This document shows, piece by piece, positions 1 through 6,346 of a DNA stretch of 8,463 nt (positions within the stretch are counted from its first letter, which is position 1; each line of letters opens with the position of its first letter). The notes below the pieces were generated by a model. The model saw nothing but the letters and a program-made list of their open reading frames with translations, made no database searches and was not told the DNA's origin. Position numbers and translations under genes: made by a program. The DNA comes from Alphaproteobacteria bacterium (lineage in GTDB: Bacteria > Pseudomonadota > Alphaproteobacteria > Rhizobiales > Devosiaceae), in NCBI GenBank assembly GCA_024279575.1, contig JAJRRJ010000164.1:1-8463 (forward strand), given 5' to 3'.

Positions 1-867
1 AACCAGCAAAAACCCTTTGGAATAGGCGGTTGTTTCATAGGCCTTGAATTCTTCAGGTGTGATAAAACTTTTGACCGGCGCGTGCTTTTTTGTCGGTTGC
101 AGATATTGCCCGATAGTGAGGAAATCTACATCCGCCGAGCGCAAATCATCCATGAGCTGCAACACTTCATTACGGGTTTCTCCAAGCCCCACCATGATAC
201 CGGACTTGGTAAACATGTCGGGGTCAATTTCCTTGACCCGTTGCAACAGGCGCAGGGAATGGAAATAGCGGGAACCGGGGCAAATGGTAAGATAGTTTCC
301 CGGCACGGTTTCCATATTGTGATTATAAACATCTGGTTTTGCGGCAACCACTATTTCAAGGGCACCCTCTTTGCGCAGAAAATCGGGGGTGAGAACTTCA
401 ATCGTCGTACTTGCGCGACGAGCGCGGGTTTCGCGAATAACGTCAGCAAAATGTTGTGCTCCGCCGTCAGGCAAATCATCCCGATCAACCGAGGTGACAA
501 CCACATGGTTCAAACCCAGCTTTTCAATTGCCTTGGCAATGTTTACCGGCTCTTTGGGATCAAGTGGCAATGGCCGTCCGGTAGCCACATTACAAAAGGC
601 GCAAGCCCTGGTACAGATTTCACCCATGATCATGAACGAAGCATGCTTTTGCGAGAAGCATTCACCGATATTGGGGCAACCGCCTTCGGTGCAAATAGTG
701 ACAATGTTATTGTCGCGGATTATATCTTTGGTTTCCTGATAGACAGTACCGCCCGGTGCCTTCACCCGTATCCATTTGGGTTTGCGCAATATTGGATTAT
801 CCGGGCGATGCTCTTTTTCAGGATGGCGCACACGCGCTGGTTTTTCATTGTCAATCAGAGTGACCAT
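1..867 (-). CDS. lipA: Lipoyl synthase LipA, radical SAM enzyme (3' end beyond window)
   Basis: This enzyme inserts two sulfur atoms into protein-bound octanoyl groups to make lipoyl groups, using S-adenosylmethionine and two 4Fe-4S clusters. The first 289 residues are present without a frameshift. The auxiliary-cluster cysteines lie in ICTEGGCPNIGEC (about residues 59-71), and the radical SAM motif CTRACAFC (CxxxCxxC) follows at about 86-93. Family hallmarks TSVDRDDLPDGG, TPDF and KSGIMVGLGET are also visible. The sequence stops at FLLV, so the conserved C-terminal RSSYH-type segment, whose serine ligates the auxiliary cluster, is outside the window. The ATG at 867 is chosen because AGGA overlaps the preceding stop codon at a good distance and the start matches family N-termini (MVTLID). 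It lies 9 bp after the glsB-like gene, which implies co-transcription with the pdh operon. Its likely substrates, the lipoyl domains of PdhB and PdhC, are encoded upstream. Residue 196 is a cysteine where relatives usually have arginine. Confidence 0.97.
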   Translation of the reverse strand, partial: MVTLIDNEKPARVRHPEKEHRPDNPILRKPKWIRVKAPGGTVYQETKDIIRDNNIVTICTEGGCPNIGECFSQKHASFMIMGEICTRACAFCNVATGRPLPLDPKEPVNIAKAIEKLGLNHVVVTSVDRDDLPDGGAQHFADVIRETRARRASTTIEVLTPDFLRKEGALEIVVAAKPDVYNHNMETVPGNYLTICPGSRYFHSLRLLQRVKEIDPDMFTKSGIMVGLGETRNEVLQLMDDLRSADVDFLTIGQYLQPTKKHAPVKSFITPEEFKAYETTAYSKGFLLV

Positions 868-876
868 AAAACTGTC

Positions 877-1122
877 CTATCGGCGCTTCTGCATTTCACG
901 GTAGCCCCAGATTAGCAGGCTGGCCCCTGCTATACCGGTAAGCAATTGCCAAAGGATATTGCCACCCCAAAGACCTAAAAACACTCCGAACACAAAATTC
1001 AGAATGGCAGCGCCGACTACGCCCAGAACCACATTGAGTATTAGAGAGTTATTAGCGTTCATCAAATGACTTGCGATAAATCCTGCTACCCCACCGATAA
1101 GAATTGCAAAAATAAAACCCAT
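877..1122 (-). CDS. GlsB/YeaQ/YmgE family small membrane protein
   Basis: This 81-residue, very hydrophobic protein fits the transglycosylase-associated (GlsB/YeaQ/YmgE) family of inner-membrane proteins linked to stress responses; their biochemical role is unclear. Three membrane segments are visible, roughly residues 2-20, 27-50 and 55-73. They are glycine-rich (GGVAGFIAS, GVVGAAILNFVFG), and the protein ends in a basic tail, EMQKRR. The length is typical of the family. A strong ribosome-binding site, GAAGGA, sits 6 bases before the ATG. The gene begins 32 bp after the lpd stop and ends 9 bp before lipA, so it is very probably co-transcribed with both. Nothing in the sequence ties it to lipoate or pyruvate chemistry. 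The family assignment rests on hydrophobic pattern and glycine spacing. Confidence 0.85.
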   Translation of the reverse strand: MGFIFAILIGGVAGFIASHLMNANNSLILNVVLGVVGAAILNFVFGVFLGLWGGNILWQLLTGIAGASLLIWGYREMQKRR

Positions 1123-1154
1123 AATTTTTCCTTCATATGCTTTTTAGCAGCCCC

Positions 1155-2594
1155 TTACATATTGAGTGCCTTGCCATAGGCGTCAAGTACGCTTTCTTTC
1201 ATTGTTTCAGAAAGTGTGGGGTGGGGAAAAATTGTGTGCATCAATTCTTCTTCAGTTGTTTCAAGGTTCATGGCTACAACAAAGCCCTGGATAAGCTCGG
1301 TGACTTCGGGGCCAACCATGTGCGCGCCAAGTAACTCGCCGGTTTTGTTATCAAAGATGGTTTTAACCATGCCATCGGTCTCCCCCATGGCGACCGCCTT
1401 GCCGTTGGCGATAAACGGGAAACGGCCTACTTTGATTTTGCGCCCTGCTTCTTTTGCGCTGGCTTCTGTCATGCCAACGCTTGCAACCTGGGGATCGCAA
1501 TATGTACAGCCGGGAATTTTGGACTTATCCAATCCGTGTACCTTCTGCCCTGCGATGGTCTCAACGCAAATTACAGCCTCATGTTCCGCCTTGTGTGCCA
1601 ACATGGGCGCGCCGGCCACATCGCCAATAGCAAAAACATTGGCAACGTTGGTGCGGCCATGTCCATCAACAATAATGATACCGCGATCAGTTTTGACCCC
1701 CAATTTTTCAAGGCCGATATTTTCCACATTACCTTGCACACCTACAGCAGAAATCAGAACATCTGCAGTCAGTTTTTCACTTTTGCCGCTCTTAAGCATC
1801 ACATGGGCAATGATACCGGTTTTGGTTTTTTCAATTTTTGACACTTTGGTATCCGTCAAAATTTTCAACCCGCGCTTTTCGAGCCGTTTTCGGGCAATTG
1901 CAGAAATTTCCGCATCTTCAACCGGCATAATCTGAGGGAGAAGTTCCACCACAGTGACCTCCGTTCCCATGGCGCGATAAAAGGAGGCAAATTCGATGCC
2001 AATCGCGCCCGATCCCATTACCACCATGGATTTGGGGAGAGTTTTTGGTTTCATAGCTTCGAAATAGGTCCAGATTTTTTCGCCATCCGGCTCAATTCCG
2101 GGCAGTATTCTTGGGCGTGCGCCGGTTGCTATGATAATATTTTTACATTTATAGGTGCCGGTGGGTAAAATGCCGCGGGGTTTGGGATTTTGTGGCTCAA
2201 CTGCCGGTTTTTTTGGGGCAGAGACCAAAACCTCACCAGGGGCGGTGATTGTTCCCTCCCCCCAGATTACGTCAATTTTATTTTTCTTCATCAAAAAACC
2301 AATACCGGAAGACATTTGTTTGGTCACACCGCGTGAACGGGCAACAACGGCCTCGAGATCAGCACTGAATTTTTCTACTTTCAGCCCAAAATCCTGAGCA
2401 TGTGCCATGTGTGAATAGACTTCTGCCGAGCGCAACAGCGCCTTGGTTGGAATGCAGCCCCAGTTCAGGCAAATCCCCCCCATATGTTCGCGCTCGACGA
2501 TAGCAGTTTTCAGCCCCAATTGAGCTGCTCGAATGGCCGCAATATACCCCCCGGGCCCGGACCCCAGAACAATTAAATCATAGGTGATTGACAT
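1155..2594 (-). CDS. lpd: Dihydrolipoamide dehydrogenase (E3 of the pyruvate dehydrogenase complex)
   Basis: This flavoprotein reoxidises dihydrolipoyl groups on the lipoyl domains and passes the electrons via FAD to NAD+. The 479 residues contain the FAD-binding motif GSGPGG (11-16), the redox disulfide in GGICLNWGCIPTK (C42 and C47), the NAD-binding motif GSGAIG (194-199), the second FAD motif ending in FAIGDVAG (321-328), and the C-terminal base pair in HPTLSE (H458, E463). All catalytic residues are present. A proline-rich insert at about residues 126-145 (PKKPAVEPQNPKP) is seen in alphaproteobacterial PDH-type E3s, as I recall, and supports assignment to pyruvate rather than 2-oxoglutarate dehydrogenase. 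There is no N-terminal lipoyl domain. AAGGA lies 9 bases before the ATG. The gene starts 74 bp after the ydcH-like gene, the largest gap within the operon, so extra regulation here is possible. Confidence 0.97.
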   Translation of the reverse strand: MSITYDLIVLGSGPGGYIAAIRAAQLGLKTAIVEREHMGGICLNWGCIPTKALLRSAEVYSHMAHAQDFGLKVEKFSADLEAVVARSRGVTKQMSSGIGFLMKKNKIDVIWGEGTITAPGEVLVSAPKKPAVEPQNPKPRGILPTGTYKCKNIIIATGARPRILPGIEPDGEKIWTYFEAMKPKTLPKSMVVMGSGAIGIEFASFYRAMGTEVTVVELLPQIMPVEDAEISAIARKRLEKRGLKILTDTKVSKIEKTKTGIIAHVMLKSGKSEKLTADVLISAVGVQGNVENIGLEKLGVKTDRGIIIVDGHGRTNVANVFAIGDVAGAPMLAHKAEHEAVICVETIAGQKVHGLDKSKIPGCTYCDPQVASVGMTEASAKEAGRKIKVGRFPFIANGKAVAMGETDGMVKTIFDNKTGELLGAHMVGPEVTELIQGFVVAMNLETTEEELMHTIFPHPTLSETMKESVLDAYGKALNM

Positions 2595-2668
2595 AGGCTT
2601 GGTTCCTTGGGTTTGGTTCCGTGATCAGGAATTGGGCTGAGCGGCGATTTCAGGTGGTCTTTTTAAAC

Positions 2669-2908
2669 CTAATCAGCAATCAGAAGTGCATATATCTGAT
2701 CTTTCAGAAGAAGGCGTTCTTTTCGCATTTCGGCCAAGTGATCATCACTGGTTGGTTCAATATCTGTTTCTGCGCGATGAATAGCTTTGTTGACCTCGTA
2801 ATATTCATCATAAAGCCGGGCAAAGTGGGCATCATTGGTTTTTAGCTCAGAAATTTTGGCTGTATGTTCTGGGAATTCTGCAAGTATTTCATTTGGAATA
2901 TTTGTCAT
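2669..2908 (-). CDS. YdcH/DUF465 family small protein
   Basis: This 79-residue, highly charged protein is predicted to be alpha-helical. It matches the YdcH (DUF465) pattern: FPEHTAKISELKTNDAHF, then LYDEYYEVNKAIHRAE, then a C-terminal helix MRKERLLLKDQIYALL. E. coli YdcH shows the same order of motifs (FPEYRDLISRLK, FDKHNKLDHEI, KLQLKDEM). The two helices joined by a short linker (about residues 48-54) suggest a coiled-coil hairpin. There is no signal peptide or membrane segment, so it should be cytoplasmic. The molecular function of the family is unknown to me. A good ribosome-binding site (AAAGGA, 8 bases before the ATG) lies immediately downstream of a perfect inverted repeat. The gene sits between the SGNH hydrolase gene and lpd in the same orientation. 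It could be expressed with the pdh operon or partly on its own. Confidence 0.88.
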   Translation of the reverse strand: MTNIPNEILAEFPEHTAKISELKTNDAHFARLYDEYYEVNKAIHRAETDIEPTSDDHLAEMRKERLLLKDQIYALLIAD

Positions 2909-2916
2909 TTTTGGGA

Positions 2917-2922
2917 TCCTTT
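2917..2922 (-). promoter_or_regulatory. Ribosome-binding site of the ydcH-like gene, abutting the inverted repeat
   Basis: On the minus strand AAAGGA precedes the ATG at 2908 by 8 bases. It starts only 2 bases after the arm of the perfect inverted repeat at 2925-2950. If that repeat folds in the mRNA, the fold would stand directly upstream of the ribosome landing site without covering it. Confidence 0.65.
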
Positions 2923-2924
2923 CT

Positions 2925-2950
2925 TCTAAGTGACTATGTAGTCACTTAGA
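2925..2950. repeat. Perfect 12-bp inverted repeat between the SGNH gene and ydcH
   Basis: Two arms, TCTAAGTGACTA and TAGTCACTTAGA, are exact reverse complements separated by only TG on the plus strand. The repeat begins one base after the stop codon of the SGNH hydrolase gene and ends just before the ydcH ribosome-binding site. As RNA it could fold into about 11 pairs with a 4-base loop. No T-run follows on either strand, so it is not a standard Rho-independent terminator. It could be a protein-binding operator, an mRNA-stabilising or processing hairpin at the end of the pdhABC part of the message, or a weak attenuator. The repeat is plainly visible; the role is inference. Confidence 0.85.
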
Positions 2951-3601
2951 TCATGTATTCAAGAATTTTGCGACTGTTGGGGCAATGTTTTTTCCAATTA
3001 AACGGGTGTTGGCGGTATCCAGATGAATGCCGTCGACCGTGGAGGCTTTTGCAACTTTGGCGGCATCAAAAAACCCGCACCCATATTGCAGCGCGAGCGC
3101 TTCATATTGTTCTGCAAATTCTTTACTTTTTTCAATGGCTCCAACAAATATGTCTGAAAGTACCGGCTCGTCAGTTTGCACACAATGGGGGGGAGATACG
3201 ACTAATATCCGGGGGGCTGAAATATCCATGAAATACTGATGATTCTGTGCAATTTCAATCAACCGCCCCATGCCTCGGGTAATGGCAGTAACGTTTCCAC
3301 ATACATATTTTTTCAGGTCGTTGGTCCCCAGCATGAAGATGAGTACATCCATGGGCATATGCATGTCTACAACAGTAGGCAGTGTTTGCGCGCCATTGCG
3401 ATTTGCAGCAACAGAAAAGTCGTCAAACACGGTGGTGCGGCCACCAAGGCTTTCGTTAAAAACGCGTACTCTGTCCAGCCCCAATTCTTCATTGAGCACG
3501 CTGGGCCAGCGATCTTCATATGCATGGCGCACACCACCGGGGACCGCGCCCCAGGTCAGACTGTCACCATAACAAAGGATGGTTTTGGTTTTGCTCATCA
3601 T
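2951..3601 (-). CDS. SGNH/GDSL-family hydrolase (arylesterase-like), cytoplasmic
   Basis: This 216-residue protein has the full set of SGNH hydrolase blocks. Block I is YGDSLTWG with nucleophile S14, block II is the glycine in ESLGGRT (about 50-56), block III is GTND with N94, and block V is VDGIHLD with D190 and H193. It should hydrolyse ester or thioester bonds; the substrate cannot be read from the sequence. No signal peptide or membrane segment is visible, so it is probably cytosolic, unlike the periplasmic TesA-type members. Its ATG overlaps the pdhC stop by one base (TGATG), which implies translational coupling. A second ATG directly follows, so the start may be one codon later. I recall a similar hydrolase gene following pdhC in rhizobial genomes but cannot check this here. 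Being coupled to E2, a role on acyl-CoA or acyl-lipoyl side products is possible but unproven. Confidence 0.92.
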   Translation of the reverse strand: MMSKTKTILCYGDSLTWGAVPGGVRHAYEDRWPSVLNEELGLDRVRVFNESLGGRTTVFDDFSVAANRNGAQTLPTVVDMHMPMDVLIFMLGTNDLKKYVCGNVTAITRGMGRLIEIAQNHQYFMDISAPRILVVSPPHCVQTDEPVLSDIFVGAIEKSKEFAEQYEALALQYGCGFFDAAKVAKASTVDGIHLDTANTRLIGKNIAPTVAKFLNT

Positions 3602-4917
3602 CAGGCCAGCATCATCACCGGATTTTCAATCATGGCCTTAAATGCTGCCAATGCCGTTGCGCCAAGGGCCCCGTCAACCGAACGATGATCACATGAAAGC
3701 GTAACAGACATAATGGTTGCTGTTTTGATTTCTCCTTTTATGGCAACCACCTGTTCAGCACCTGCCCCGACGGCCAGAATTGTTCCATGGGGTGGGTTAA
3801 TGACGGCGGAAAACTGCTTGATGCCATACATGCCCAAATTGGAAATTGCTGTTGCTCCCCCCTGATATTCATGGGGGGCCAGTTTTTTGGTTTTGGCACG
3901 AATGGCATAGTCGCGCACTTCAGCAGAAATCTGTTTGAGTGATTTGGTTTGCGCTGCGCGCACGACCGGGGTGAACAACCCGCCAGGAACCGCAACAGCA
4001 ACTGCCACATCAGAATCCTTATGATACAAAATTGAATCGCCAGCCCATGTGGCGTTAGCATCGGGCACCTGTTGCAACGCAAGGGCCCAGGCTTTCACGA
4101 TGAAATCATTAACTGAAATTTTATAGGCGGTTTTACCCTCCTTGTCCTTTGGTGCTGCGGCATTTATTTCTGCACGTGCTGCCAGCAGATTATCCAAATT
4201 GCAATCGATACTCAGATAAAAATGTGGAATAGTTTGTTTGGCTTGGGTCAAGCGCGCGGCAACTACGGTACGCATGCCATCATTGGGCCGCAACTCATAA
4301 GTGCCTTCTTCATACAAAGCCAACACTTCTTTTGCGCCCATTCCCTGGGCAAGCGTGGCTGCTGACTTTACCGATTGTACATTGGAGGGGGCGCCATCAC
4401 GAATGGCAGTATCAACATCGGCTTTGACAATACGCCCTTTGGGGCCGGAACCTGAGAGAACAGATAAATCAATACCGGCATCTTTTGCCAGACGCCGCGC
4501 CAGCGGTGAAGAAAAAATGCGCGCGCCCGGCGTTGATACTGGTGTCAGGGGAGCTGTTGAGTCTGCCGGCGTCAGTGTTTTTGCAGCAGATGGCGCGGGA
4601 CTGGGTGGTGGTGTGGGCGCTGCTGCAATTTTAGCAGGTTCGACATTTTTTGTGCTGATATCTGCGGGCTCCTCCCCCTCTTCAAGCAAAATGGCAATCA
4701 CTGAATTGACTTTTACGTTCTCTGTTCCATCGGCGACGAGAATTTTACCTATTGTGCCTTCATCCACCGCTTCCACTTCCATGGTTGCCTTGTCAGTTTC
4801 AATTTCACAGATTACATCACCAGCTGATACGCTGTCGCCTTCCTTGACATGCCATTTGGCAAGAATCCCCTCTTCCATTGTTGGGGAAAGTGCAGGCATT
4901 GTTATATTAATGGGCAT
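3601..4917 (-). CDS. pdhC: Dihydrolipoamide acetyltransferase, E2 of pyruvate dehydrogenase
   Basis: E2 forms the core of the complex and transfers the acetyl group from its lipoyl arm to coenzyme A. The 438 residues read as one N-terminal lipoyl domain (1-80, with lipoyl-lysine K43 in ETDKA), an Ala/Pro-rich flexible linker (about 82-130), a peripheral subunit-binding domain (about 132-168, FSSPLARRLAKDAGID then GPKGRIVKADV), a second linker, and the catalytic domain (about 205-438). The catalytic motif DHRSVDG gives H411 and D415, and the protein ends in the usual ENPVMML. A single lipoyl domain is normal for alphaproteobacterial E2. AAGGGGA lies just before the ATG. The start is 15 bp after pdhB, and the stop overlaps the next gene. 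The lipoyl domain closely resembles that of PdhB even at DNA level. The NPVMML ending and pairing with pdhAB favour pyruvate over 2-oxoglutarate or branched-chain substrates. Confidence 0.97.
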   Translation of the reverse strand: MPINITMPALSPTMEEGILAKWHVKEGDSVSAGDVICEIETDKATMEVEAVDEGTIGKILVADGTENVKVNSVIAILLEEGEEPADISTKNVEPAKIAAAPTPPPSPAPSAAKTLTPADSTAPLTPVSTPGARIFSSPLARRLAKDAGIDLSVLSGSGPKGRIVKADVDTAIRDGAPSNVQSVKSAATLAQGMGAKEVLALYEEGTYELRPNDGMRTVVAARLTQAKQTIPHFYLSIDCNLDNLLAARAEINAAAPKDKEGKTAYKISVNDFIVKAWALALQQVPDANATWAGDSILYHKDSDVAVAVAVPGGLFTPVVRAAQTKSLKQISAEVRDYAIRAKTKKLAPHEYQGGATAISNLGMYGIKQFSAVINPPHGTILAVGAGAEQVVAIKGEIKTATIMSVTLSCDHRSVDGALGATALAAFKAMIENPVMMLA

Positions 4918-4932
4918 TGGGTGTTTCCCCTT

Positions 4933-6330
4933 TTAAGACCTGTAAGTCACAGCGTTGACCGCCGCGACCACTTCGTCAACACTTGGCAAGGCCAGTTTTT
5001 CAAGATTTGCCGCATAGGGCATGGGCACGTCTTTGCCCGCGATACGCATCACCGGAGCATCCAGATAATCAAATGCCTGCTCCATTAATCGGGCCGAGAG
5101 TTCCGAGCCAACCGAGAATTGTGGCCACCCTTCTTCGACAACCACGCAGCGCCCGGTTTTTTTAACCGAGTTAAGAACTGTTTCCATGTCCAGAGGCCGA
5201 ATGGTTCTCAGATCAATCAGCTCCACATCAACGCCTTCACTAACGAGTGTTTCAGTCGCCTCAGTGGCGTACTTCATGCCAATGGAGAAAGAAACAATGG
5301 TAACATCATTCCCCTGCCGCACCATCCTCGCTTTGCCGATGGGCAGAACAAAATCGTCCATTATAGGCACATCAAAACTCACGCCATACATCAACTCATT
5401 TTCAAGAAACACAACCGGATTTGGTGAGCGAATAGCCGCCTTGAGCAGGCCCTTGGCATCGGCTGCACTGTAAGGCGCAATCACCGTAAGGCCCGGCACT
5501 TGCGCATACCATGCAGTAAAATCCTGAGAATGCTGGGCACCAACGCGCGAAGCGGCGCCGTTTGCTCCGCGAAACACAATCGGGGCCTGCACCTGCCCGC
5601 CAGACATATAGAGCTGTTTGGCGGCGGAATTGACAATTTGGTCAATGGCCTGCATGGCAAAATTGAAGGTCATAAACTCAACAATGGGTTTCAACCCGGC
5701 AAAGGCAGCGCCCACCGCAATGCCGGTAAACCCATGTTCAGTAATCGGGGTATCAATGACACGGCGTTCTCCAAATTCAGCGAGCATGCCTTGGGAAATT
5801 TTGTAGGCCCCCTGATACTGGGCGACTTCTTCTCCCATTAAGAACACATCGTCATCAGCGCGCATTTCTTCGGACATGGCCTCGTTGAGGGCCTGACGGA
5901 CACTCATTTCAACCATTTCAACCCCTTCAGGTAAATCCGGGTCGGCTGCGGGGGAGAAAACAGGCGCGCTTGCACCCGATGTTTTTTGGGGGGATGTTTT
6001 TGGAGCGGCTTCCTCAGTCTGAGGTTGAACTGCGGACGGCTCAGCGGCAACCGGGGCAGGCACTTGCGAAATATCATCCGCGCTTTCCCCTTCCCCCAGC
6101 ATAACGGCGATTACGGAATTAACCACAACTCCCTCACTGCCTTCGCTTATCAGAATTTTTCCGATCGTGCCCTCTTCAACACTTTCCACTTCCATCGTGG
6201 CTTTATCTGTTTCAATTTCACAGATTACATCACCGGGAACAACACTGTCCCCCTCTTTTACCAGCCATTTGGCGAGGGTTCCCTCTTCCATGGTTGGTGA
6301 CAAAGCGGGCATGAGAATATCAGTTGGCAT
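4933..6330 (-). CDS. pdhB: Pyruvate dehydrogenase E1 beta subunit with N-terminal lipoyl domain
   Basis: Together with PdhA it forms the thiamine-diphosphate-dependent E1 that decarboxylates pyruvate and acetylates lipoyl arms. The 465 residues begin with a complete lipoyl domain (1-80, K43 in ETDKA), followed by an Ala/Pro/Ser-rich linker (about 85-135) and then the E1-beta catalytic part from about 137. E1-beta hallmarks include DDVFLMGEEVAQYQGAYK (160-177), DTPITEHGFTGIAVGAA, EFMTFNFAMQAIDQI and QHSQDFTAWYAQVPG; the C-terminal transketolase domain holds VELIDLRTIRPLD and VVVEEGW. Fusion of a lipoyl domain to E1 beta is an established feature of alphaproteobacterial PDH. The ATG at 6330 is chosen over an upstream in-frame ATG at 6426, which would overlap pdhA and add 32 residues of no domain character. 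MPTDILMPALSPTMEEG is a canonical lipoyl-domain start. It begins 16 bp after pdhA. Confidence 0.97.
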   Translation of the reverse strand: MPTDILMPALSPTMEEGTLAKWLVKEGDSVVPGDVICEIETDKATMEVESVEEGTIGKILISEGSEGVVVNSVIAVMLGEGESADDISQVPAPVAAEPSAVQPQTEEAAPKTSPQKTSGASAPVFSPAADPDLPEGVEMVEMSVRQALNEAMSEEMRADDDVFLMGEEVAQYQGAYKISQGMLAEFGERRVIDTPITEHGFTGIAVGAAFAGLKPIVEFMTFNFAMQAIDQIVNSAAKQLYMSGGQVQAPIVFRGANGAASRVGAQHSQDFTAWYAQVPGLTVIAPYSAADAKGLLKAAIRSPNPVVFLENELMYGVSFDVPIMDDFVLPIGKARMVRQGNDVTIVSFSIGMKYATEATETLVSEGVDVELIDLRTIRPLDMETVLNSVKKTGRCVVVEEGWPQFSVGSELSARLMEQAFDYLDAPVMRIAGKDVPMPYAANLEKLALPSVDEVVAAVNAVTYRS

Positions 6331-6340
6331 GTTTTTTACG

Positions 6341-6344
6341 CTCC
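6341..6344 (-). promoter_or_regulatory. Ribosome-binding site that decides the pdhB start
   Basis: GGAG on the minus strand stands 10 bases before the ATG at 6330, inside the 16-bp pdhA-pdhB gap. Its presence, together with the lipoyl-domain N-terminus, favours this start over the in-frame ATG at 6426 within pdhA. Confidence 0.6.
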
Positions 6345-6346
6345 GT

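Noticed and set aside
82..915. 277-residue open frame on the plus strand
   Set aside because: It lies antisense to lipA, which has all its cysteine motifs in an unbroken frame. The plus-strand translation shows no domain and is a shadow.
1216..1935. 239-residue open frame on the plus strand
   Set aside because: It is antisense to the well-supported lpd gene and has no family features.
2595..2668. Terminator or independent lpd promoter in the 74-bp ydcH-lpd gap
   Set aside because: I found no stem followed by a T-run and no convincing -35/-10 pair. Only a short direct repeat of TTGGTTCC is visible.
4301..4936. 211-residue open frame on the plus strand, Ser/Ala/Pro-rich
   Set aside because: It is the complement of the pdhC lipoyl domain and linker. 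Its composition mirrors the Ala/Pro linker and it has no recognisable fold.
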